This document shows positions 1 to 5,294 of a DNA stretch of 6,591 bases, piece by piece; position 1 is the stretch's first letter; every line of letters starts with the position of its first letter. The notes beneath the pieces are model-generated. The model had not been told where the DNA came from. It searched no databases and saw only the letters and a list, made by a program, of their open reading frames with translations. The stretch is from the NCBI GenBank assembly GCA_001017865.1, contig LATQ01000001.1:1058831-1065421 (forward strand). The letters run 5' to 3'. Source of the DNA: Rhodococcus sp. IITR03 (GTDB taxonomy: Bacteria > Actinomycetota > Actinomycetes > Mycobacteriales > Mycobacteriaceae). The translations under genes were made by a program, and so were the position numbers.

Positions 1-244
1 CAGCGTTGCTGGACCTGGCGGAACATGTTGCCGCGGATCGCGCCGTCCATGGCGCCGTAGACGCGGTTGTCCTTCTCCTCCTCCATCGGGAAGTACGACC
101 GCATGATCTGCTTGAGCGGATCCTTCTTCGGGGCCTTCTCGAAGGTGTAGTCGGTGCCGAAGCGGGTCGCGGGTGTCGCGAATGTCGGATCCCACGACAA
201 TTCGGTGATCTTCGCATGTGCTTGGTAAGGCTCTGCCTGCTCAA
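1..244 (-). CDS. prmA: Propane monooxygenase large (alpha) hydroxylase subunit, 5' end, with an apparent one-base frameshift
   Basis: PrmA is the diiron hydroxylase alpha subunit of the soluble propane monooxygenase (PrmABCD), which starts cytoplasmic propane oxidation in Rhodococcus, Gordonia and mycobacteria. Only the N-terminal ~80 residues are here and the gene runs off the left edge, so the diiron ligands (two ExxH motifs) are not visible. I recognise the family from stretches such as ATRFGTDYTFEKAPKKDP, SYFPMEEEKDNRVYGAMDG and RGNMFRQVQQR, which match remembered Rhodococcus PrmA. The start is TTG at 244-242, six bases after AGGAGG, reading L/M-S-R-Q-S-L-T-K. After codon 8 (223-221) the frame must shift to continue as xHAKITELSWDP; restoring one G (AAG-GCA instead of AAGCA) repairs it exactly. 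Without the repair, translation leaves the PrmA frame. I favour a sequence error over true inactivation, because neighbouring genes show the same kind of loss. Identification is firm; the functional state is uncertain. Confidence 0.9.
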   Translation of the reverse strand, partial: MSRQSLTKHMRRSPNCRGIRHSRHPRPASAPTTPSRRPRRRIRSSRSCGRTSRWRRRRTTASTAPWTARSAATCSARSSNA

Positions 245-250
245 TGTGCG

Positions 251-256
251 CCTCCT
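251..256 (-). promoter_or_regulatory. Ribosome binding site that fixes the TTG start of prmA
   Basis: The minus strand reads AGGAGG here, six bases upstream of TTG at 244. No ATG or GTG lies in a suitable position, and the peptide after the TTG (SRQSLTK) fits the known PrmA N-terminus, so this site decides the start. Confidence 0.75.
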
Positions 257-260
257 GGAT

Positions 261-282
261 CGGGTGCCGGCCGGGTGCCGGC
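261..282. repeat. Perfect 11-bp tandem duplication in the prmA leader
   Basis: CGGGTGCCGGC occurs twice back to back (261-271 and 272-282), just upstream of the prmA ribosome binding site. Each unit also contains GCCGGC-like self-complementary sequence, so the transcript could fold here. It may be a recent slippage duplication. I see no protein-coding role. Confidence 0.7.
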
Positions 283-299
283 GGTGGGGACGTTGTGCG

Positions 300-305
300 A
301 TTTAT
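300..305 (-). promoter_or_regulatory. Candidate -10 element for the prm operon
   Basis: The minus strand reads GAATAAAT around here, and ATAAAT is the only A/T-rich hexamer resembling TATAAT between the CRP-like site and the prmA start. It would give a leader of about 45-50 bases. No convincing -35 is present, which would fit an activator-dependent promoter. This is a guess from composition and position. Confidence 0.3.
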
Positions 306-311
306 TCAACC

Positions 312-327
312 TGTGATCTCTCTCACG
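312..327. promoter_or_regulatory. CRP/GlxR-like operator upstream of prmA
   Basis: TGTGA-TCTCTC-TCACG matches the CRP-family consensus TGTGA-N6-TCACA at nine of ten conserved positions. Actinobacteria carry CRP-family regulators (GlxR, Crp) that use this consensus, and control of an alkane-oxidation operon by carbon status is plausible. The site is centred about 75 bases upstream of the TTG start of prmA. The motif is visible in the sequence; the regulator and its effect are inferred. Confidence 0.5.
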
Positions 328-329
328 AG

Positions 330-356
330 CGTCTCAGTGTGAGACGGCAATCACAC
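330..356. promoter_or_regulatory. Two nested inverted repeats upstream of prmA, possible operators
   Basis: CGTCTCA-GTG-TGAGACG (330-346) is a perfect 7-bp inverted repeat with a 3-base centre. Overlapping it, GTGTGA-N8-TCACAC (337-342 and 351-356) is a second perfect inverted repeat that resembles a CRP site with a spacer two bases too long. Together with the site at 312-327 this makes a dense operator-like cluster just upstream of the candidate promoter. A dimeric repressor or activator of the prm genes is a reasonable candidate binder. No coding sequence overlaps it. Confidence 0.5.
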
Positions 357-1004
357 CAGGGCGGCTGGTCGGATGCCGACACCGAGCCGGAGCTCGGACA
401 GGTCTGACCTGCCACCGGGAGATCGACGATGGAATTACCTGTGCATTGCTACGTATTGGGAAATGATGACGGTCGAACGGCCCTCGTGAGTGACAGCACT
501 CGCTGTGCGTCTGTCTCGAGAAGGTGGTGGCCGTCGGCCATGCTCGCGCCGACGGGTGATAGCCCCTGCACGATCACTGACTACCGGGCGGCGATGCGGC
601 CGGAACTCGACGGCGCTCCAGGAGCTCGACTGCGATGCGCTCGTCGTACTGGCCGAAATGAAGCCAAATACCTTCTGTCGCTGACGAAGCCGAAATGTAC
701 GGTGTAACGATGCGGTGCAAGATCCGAGAACTCGACGTCGTGTGCGACCACGCCGCGATGTGTGCGTAGCAAATGGAGCCCCATGCACCCCGTGCGCTGG
801 GATGCTCCAAGCCCGAACGCACTCCTCCGAAGAAGATCCGCTGTCGAAGATTGAAGCCCTCGACGACCGACCCCCACGGACTCATCACCGCTACCACTCT
901 CCGAAGCATGTCAACAGTAGTGGCGTGGGCCGATTCAGCGCTGGCGCGTCGACCACGGCTCAGGCACAGTCGTACGAGAAGAGTCTGCGACGGTCACGGA
1001 ACCG
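357..1004. other. About 650 bp with no supportable gene
   Basis: Several open frames of 60-110 codons overlap each other here on both strands, but none shows a recognisable domain, a hydrophobic segment or a good ribosome binding site. The longest, minus 909-574, has no family features I know. The stretch looks slightly less GC-rich than the operon on the right. It may be long upstream DNA of prmA or the decayed remains of a gene destroyed during insertion-sequence activity. A small hairpin (GAGTG-ACAG-CACTC, 488-501) is the only local structure noted, and it is too weak to name. Confidence 0.5.
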
Positions 1005-1160
1005 ATGAACGAAGCTCTCGGCGTGCTCCTCGATCGCGACGGATATTCCGGTTCGCAAGAACACGGACTGCCGCTGCTCGATTACATCCATTACGCGACG
1101 GTGTCGTTGGCGACGACCGGTTACCGCAACATCAGGCCGACTACCGTGCAGGCGCGTGTG
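1005..1160 (+). pseudogene. Potassium-channel pore-loop remnant
   Basis: The frame starting at ATG 1005 reads LLDRDGYSG, then LLDYIHYATVSLATTGYRN and IRPTT. This matches the stretch in actinobacterial two-helix K+ channels (ion channel plus TrkA-N/RCK type) that follows TM1, comprising the pore helix and the TxGYG selectivity filter. Here the filter is TTGYR (residues 37-41), so the conserved glycine is replaced by arginine, which would be expected to block conduction. The match ends after VQAR near 1155, where the IS110-derived region begins. TM2 and the cytosolic NAD-binding domain are absent from the window. Upstream of 1005 the frame stays open for some distance, but the expected TM1 helix is not there. 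I read it as a dead fragment. Confidence 0.55.
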
Positions 1161-1227
1161 AGACGACACGAAAGTGCCAGTAAGGGCGCGAGAGTCTCGG
1201 TGAGCTGCGCGAGCCGCCGGTAGTTGA

Positions 1228-1628
1228 TGCCCGCAATCGATTGACCAACCGGACCCGGTCGTAGATCAGATCCGTGCGATGCGAGGTGAGCAGCCGCAGA
1301 TCGGTGCTGATCTGATCGGTGCCGCGGACAGGTTGGTGATCTCTGCGCATGCGAGCCTGATCGGCGATGATCCGGCCGAGAGTGTAGAGCACCTGCTGGC
1401 CGTGCGCTTCGAGCAACGCGAGCAGCGGCGCCGGCCCACCGGTGTTCAGGTCGGTGGCCCACACCACGGCGTCGCCGTCCGCCGCGACAAGCACCGCCGC
1501 GATCAGATCGAGGAGGGCACTTTCGTCGTTGTCAACCCTCTTCGACAAGACCACCGCACCTGCTGCATCGATCGCGACGCGGTGGTGGGCGTGTTTGCCG
1601 GCATCGACGCTACCCAGAGCTCGCTCAC
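1228..1628 (-). pseudogene. IS110-family transposase, internally deleted and 3'-truncated
   Basis: IS110 transposases use a RuvC-like DEDD domain at the N-terminus. The start is GTG at 1628-1626, five bases after GGGAGGG, reading VSELWV and then, after restoring one G at 1610/1611, GVDAGKHAHHRVAID with the first catalytic Asp. WATDLNTGG and IIADQARMRRD follow, then LRLLTSHRTDLIYDR and VNRLRA. At 1371/1372 the usual ~20 residues containing the GKTDAKDA motif are missing, so LYTLGR is joined directly to IIADQ, which removes further catalytic Asp residues. Family similarity stops at 1228. The Ser-containing C-terminal domain is absent. Codons in 1146-1227 stay open (INYRRLAQLTETLAPLLALS in one frame), but I cannot assign them. 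It cannot encode a working transposase. Confidence 0.8.
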
Positions 1629-1852
1629 GAAGTCCCTCCCGATCGTCGTCCCTGTCGTGGTGCCGCCTTGCCTGACAGCCACGCCGGCACATCCTTACCC
1701 AACGATCGGTGCGCGAGTCTGAATGAGCGGTCGAGTCGCGAGTAGGACATCGGGCGGCCATTCCCAGTGAGCCGTCGCTGCGGGGAGACCTCAGGCATGC
1801 CCGCTGTCCCAGAAGCGGTCAAGACCCTACGTCCGGACCTCGATACCGCCCA

Positions 1853-2390
1853 CCGCTACAACGTAAGGAAGGCGACCTGATCATCGGCACCGGCCGGTCC
1901 GCGATCGGTGCGTTGGTCGAACGCGGGAGCCGCTCCACGATTCTCGTGCACTTACCTCGATTGGAAGGCTGGGGAGAGAGGCCGCCTGTGAAGAACGGTC
2001 CTTCCCTCGGCGGCTACGGCGCCGTCGCCATGAACACCGCACTGACGACCTCGATGACGACACTTCCGGAGCAGCTCCGCAAGACTCTGTTCTGGGACCG
2101 CGGGAAGGAACTGTCCGGTCATGCCCAGTTCGCTTTCGACGCCGGCACGAGAGTGTTCTTCGTCGACCCGCACTCACCCCGGCAGCGACCGAGAAATGAG
2201 AACACGAACGGCTTGCTGCGCCAATACTTCCCGAAGGGAATCGATCTGTCCAGGTGGTCCGCGCAGGACCTCGAGACCGTGGCCCTGGCGATCAACAACA
2301 GGCCTCGCAAGACTCTCGACTGGCGGACTCCGGCCGAAGCATTCTCCGAACAGCTACGCTCACTGCAACAACCAGGTGTTGCATCGACCC
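1853..2390 (+). pseudogene. IS30-family transposase, catalytic half only
   Basis: This frame encodes the rve/DDE integrase domain of an IS30-type transposase. It begins at RKEGDLIIG (first Asp, codon 1874-1876), continues through ALVERGSRS, PPVKNGP and TTLPEQLRKTLFWDRGKEL (second Asp, 2096-2098), then NENTNGLLRQYFPKG (Glu, 2198-2200) and RPRKTLDWRTPAEAF, ending with PGVAST near 2388. The second Asp and the Glu are separated by 33 residues, the classic IS30 DD(33)E spacing, so the active site is complete. The N-terminal helix-turn-helix half (~200 residues) is missing and no strong start is present (TTG at 1913 is the first candidate). The frame reads on past 2390 into IS630 DNA, but that extension is not transposase. 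HSPRQR replaces the usual HSPWQR. Unlike its neighbours it has no frameshift. Confidence 0.88.
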
Positions 2391-2393
2391 GTA
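2384..2393. other. Junction of the IS30 and IS630 remnants
   Basis: On plus, the IS30 frame ends ...GTT-GCA-TCG-ACC; on minus, the IS630 frame ends ...CCG-ACC-TAC-GGG-TCG. The two readings share the bases around TCGACCC, leaving no spacer. The IS30 coding sequence is nearly complete at its 3' end, while IS630 is cut inside its catalytic domain. IS30 inserting into IS630, or a deletion through short homology, would both fit. Confidence 0.6.
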
Positions 2394-3264
2394 GGTCGGC
2401 AAGAACGCCAACTCCACGTCGTTGTCCGCCGCCCACCGGCGGACGGTCAGGTGCCGGTGCGGGGAAAAGTTGTCCAGGACCACATGCAACTTTTCCCGGC
2501 CACCTGACCCGCAACACCTTGAGACACCCCAGGAACTCACCAGCCCCTTACGGGGACGGATGCGGTAATTCATTCTGCCGCTTGATAAATCGAGTGCGGC
2601 GAGCATGTGCATCACCTATCGTAACGGTGATACGTCGCCCGCAACCGCGCAGGATGCGTCGCCGGCCGCCACGATTTTCCTTCCGCGACTGCAGGTTCAG
2701 CGGACCGAATTCGTCGACACAGACGACCCGGTCGTCGGCCGTCGGGTTGTCGTAGAGAGCGAGGATCGTGTGCATCTTGGCCAGGAAATCCGGGTCGGTC
2801 GAGGCATTCCACGTCGTGGTCGCCTGTCAGGTGACTTTGCCCTCGCGCAGCGTCTCACGGCTGATCGCTGGCACGATCTTCTGCGCGATCAGGTGCTCGG
2901 CGAGCTTGGCCGGACTCCAGGTGGAGAACGCGGTGATCTTCCAATCGGCGGGGAACGTTTGGGCGATCAAGCAGATCCGCTCACGGGTCTGCTCATCGAT
3001 CGTCTTTCGCCGTCCCCCGTTCCATTTTGGGTGCACCGCCTCGAATCCCTGCTCGTTGAATGCGTGGATCACATTACGGACGTAGTCGTCGCTGATCTGC
3101 ATCAGCGAGGTGGTGTCCCTGACACTTTGGCCCTGCGCGGACACGAGCACCACGATGGCGCGACGGAGGTTGATCGGGTCCTTGGCAGTGCGGCTGATCT
3201 TCTGTAGCCGTCGGCCTTCTTCCATGGTCAACGTTCGGACGAATACGCTGGGTCGACGTGCCAC
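2391..3264 (-). pseudogene. IS630-family transposase with frameshifts, a nonsense codon and a missing C-terminus
   Basis: The best start is GTG at 3264, six bases after AAGGAG; the GTG at 3270 lies too close to that site. The N-terminal helix-turn-helix region (LRRAIVVLVSAQGQSVRD, DYVRNVIHAFNEQGF) is clear. Damage follows. ETLR joins straight to EGKVT with about four residues missing (near 2844-2850). A TGA (2827-2829) stands where the family has Trp (VT-W-QATTTW). One G is missing near 2680, 2616 and 2538, and two bases (or one extra) are involved near 2496. Read across these, VCVDEFGPLNLQ (first Asp), MHMLAALDLSSGRMNYRIR, VVLDNFSPH (second Asp) and VELAFLPTYGS are all recognisable. The match breaks at 2391 where IS30 begins, so about 80 residues with the catalytic Glu are gone. 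Confidence 0.85.
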
Positions 3265-3399
3265 AACCACCTCCTTCTGTCGACTCGGAGACAGTCTGCC
3301 GTGTACCCGCCTTCAGCCCGGGATTGCCCGATCAACAATCCGCGACGAGCCACTAGCGACACTCCCGGGGACGTTGGGTTCAAGACCTACAGGGAACGA

Positions 3400-3909
3400 T
3401 CAGGAGCGGTGCTGCGCCATCAGTTTGACGTAATCATCGGCGTTACAGCGTGTGTAGCTCCGCTCGTCGTCCGTGGTTGATCGTCGGATCTTTCCTGGTA
3501 CACCGGCGACGAGGGAGTGGGGCTCGATGGTGACGCCCTCAGCGACCAGCGCTCCTGCGGCGACGATGGTCCCGGTTCCGATGGTGGCGTTGTTCATTAC
3601 GATTGCCCCCATTCCGATAAGGACGTCGTTGGCGATGGTGCAGCCGTGCAGCACCGCGTTGTGTCCGACTGATACCCCGGACCCGATCCGCATGGGGCTT
3701 CCTGGGTCGGCGTGGAGGACGCACCCGTCTTGGATGTTGGTCCGCGCCCCGAGAGTGATCCGATCGGCGTCGGCACGGATGACAGCGTTGTACCAGATAC
3801 TCGATTCTGGCCCGATTGTGACAGCACCGACGACGGAGGCGTTCGGCGCGATCCACGCGGTGTCTGCCACGATCGGTTCACGGCCATTGATGTGGATCAG
3901 TGGTGTCAT
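3400..3909 (-). CDS. Gamma-class carbonic anhydrase-like protein (left-handed beta-helix, PaaY/YrdA type)
   Basis: This 169-residue protein consists mainly of imperfect hexapeptide repeats (TIGPES, ITLGAR, MRIGSG, VLIGMG, ATIGTG), the left-handed beta-helix fold that trimerises in the gamma carbonic anhydrase family. The three zinc ligands are present as His66 (CVLHADPG), His83 and His88 (VGHNAVLH). Arg45 and Asp47 in VIRAD, and Gln60-Asp61 in NIQDG, match conserved core residues. Members include PaaY, YrdA and CaiE-like proteins, some with carbonic anhydrase or CoA-thioesterase activity, so the reaction is not certain. The ATG at 3909 lies inside the end of the FAD oxidase gene (32-bp overlap in another frame), and I see no separate Shine-Dalgarno, so translational coupling is likely. 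It is the last gene of the operon. The frame is intact, and the length is normal for the family. Confidence 0.85.
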   Translation of the reverse strand: MTPLIHINGREPIVADTAWIAPNASVVGAVTIGPESSIWYNAVIRADADRITLGARTNIQDGCVLHADPGSPMRIGSGVSVGHNAVLHGCTIANDVLIGMGAIVMNNATIGTGTIVAAGALVAEGVTIEPHSLVAGVPGKIRRSTTDDERSYTRCNADDYVKLMAQHRS

Positions 3910-5294
3910 GCCAGTACTTGCCGGGGTTGAGGATGCGGCGCGGATCGAGGGCGTCTTTGATGGCGCTGTGCATCTGCTGTACGGCGGGGGGTAGTTCTCG
4001 TTCGAGTCCGCTCATCTTGAGGCTACCGACGCCGTGTTCACCGGTGATCGTGCCGCCCAGGTCGAGTGCGACATCCATGATCTCCTCGAACGCACGCTGG
4101 GCGCGTGTTTCCTGGTCGGCGTCGCCGGGGGTGGTGACGATGAGTGGGTGCAAATTTCCGTCGCCGGCGTGCGCGATGGTCGCGACGTAGGTGTCGTTGT
4201 GGTGGGCGATCTGCTCTACTGCGGCGAGCATGGCGGGCAGTTGATCTTTCGGGACACATACGTCTTCGGTGAGGACATTGCCAGGCGTTCGACCGCCGGG
4301 TAGGCCAGTTTGCGGGCAGCGAACAATGCTTCCGCCTCGTCGGGGTCGCTCGATCGCGTCGCCAGGTGGCGCCGGAGTCGGTGAAGCATTGCACGATGGC
4401 ATCGGCTTCGTCGGTGCTGCCGTCGCCGGGGTTGTCGGTGCGGGCGAGCAGCAGAACGTTCGCGTCGGTGGACAGGTCCATTCGCTTCCACCGGTCGATG
4501 GCTTCGAGGCAAGACCGGTCCATGAGTTCGAGTGCTGAGGGTGTGAGTCCGGCGTGGGCGATGGCGCGGACGGCGTTTCCGGCATGGACGGTGGAGTCGA
4601 AGGAGCCGACGATGGTCGAGGGTGGCGCTGGGAGGGGGCGGAGGCGGACGGTGATCTCGGTGACGAGGGCGAGGGTGCCTTCGGAGCCGGTGAGCAATCC
4701 GACGAGGTCGTATCCGGTGACGCCTTTTGCCGTCTTGCGGCCGACCGTGGTGTGCTCTCCCGTTCCGGTGACGATGTCGAGGGCGAGCACGTAGTCCCGG
4801 GTGACGCCGTACTTGACGCAGCACAGTCCTCCGGCGTTGGTGGCAACGTTGCCCCCGAGGGTGGACCAGGCGGAGCTAGCGGGATCAGGTGGATACCACA
4901 GTCCTTCGGCGGCGCAGGCGGCGCGGAGGTCGTCGTTGACGACTCCGGGTTCGACGACGGCATAGCGTTCGAGCGTGTCGATCTTCTTGATACGGTTCAT
5001 CTTCTCGAAGCAGATGACGACTGCACCCTCGACAGCGTTCGCCGCTCCGGCCAGGCCGGTGCCCGCGCCTCGGGCGACGACGGGAACGTGATGGTCGTAG
5101 CAGGCGCGGACAGTGCGCTGGACCTCCTCAGCGGTGGTGGGGCGGACCAGCGCGACGGGGGCGCCGTAGGGTGCCCAGCTTGCTTGATCACGAGAGTAGG
5201 CGGCGAGCACGGCAGGATCGGTGGTGGTGCAGGCCGCGGGGAGGGCAGCAACCACGGACGTGGACGGGGCGGCGGGTTGCAGGGTGTTCGTCAT
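3878..5294 (-). CDS. FAD-linked oxidase of the GlcD / D-2-hydroxyacid dehydrogenase family, with two one-base frameshifts
   Basis: GlcD-type flavoproteins oxidise 2-hydroxyacids such as glycolate or D-lactate to 2-oxoacids. ATG 5294 overlaps the SDR stop as ATGA. The N-terminal PCMH-type FAD domain (residues ~45-225) shows [31 protein letters not shown] and [20 protein letters not shown]. The C-terminal FAD-oxidase domain has [27 protein letters not shown] and [13 protein letters not shown], including the usual histidines. The reading needs two repairs: a G after Trp311 (near 4362, giving [16 protein letters not shown]) and a G near 4281 (giving [15 protein letters not shown]). With both, the product is 472 residues, normal for the family, and nothing else is missing. 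I therefore think the gene is intact and the sequence is in error. The substrate is unknown; the SDR partner suggests a hydroxyacid formed in an aliphatic or aromatic breakdown pathway. Confidence 0.85.

Larger units (their letters stand above)
1146..3264. mobile_element. Island of three truncated insertion sequences (IS110, IS30 and IS630 types)
   Basis: Three transposase genes of unrelated families lie end to end with no intact cargo: IS110-type on minus (to 1628), IS30-type on plus (1853-2390) and IS630-type on minus (2391-3264). Each lacks an end or an essential part. I could not identify confident terminal inverted repeats or target duplications for any of them, so the outer borders are approximate, set by the end of the potassium-channel match on the left and the IS630 start codon on the right. 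The stretch 1629-1852 holds no identifiable gene. The island separates prmA from the oxidase operon and probably marks one or more rearrangements. Confidence 0.75.

Noticed and set aside
337..356. GTGTGA-N8-TCACAC as a second true CRP site
   Set aside because: The spacer is eight bases where CRP-family sites have six, so I list it only as a palindrome and not as a CRP site.
6..407. Plus-strand open frame at the left edge
   Set aside because: It is antisense to prmA and its promoter; the minus strand gives an unmistakable PrmA N-terminus.
574..909. Minus-strand open frame of 111 codons as a possible small gene
   Set aside because: No ribosome binding site, no recognisable domain, and several competing frames of equal length on both strands.
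1279..1722. Plus-strand open frame of 147 codons
   Set aside because: It is antisense to the IS110 transposase remnant, which carries the recognisable motifs.
2391..2755. Plus-strand extension of the IS30 frame beyond 2390, making one 280-residue protein
   Set aside because: All recognisable IS30 sequence ends at about 2390; the rest is antisense to the IS630 transposase and has no family resemblance.
3276..3299. Short inverted repeat CTGTC...GACAG near the IS630 start as a terminal repeat or terminator
   Set aside because: Only five paired bases and no matching copy at the other end of the element, which is lost; too weak to call.
3473..3994. Plus-strand open frame of 173 codons
   Set aside because: It is antisense to the gamma carbonic anhydrase-like gene with its three zinc-ligand histidines.
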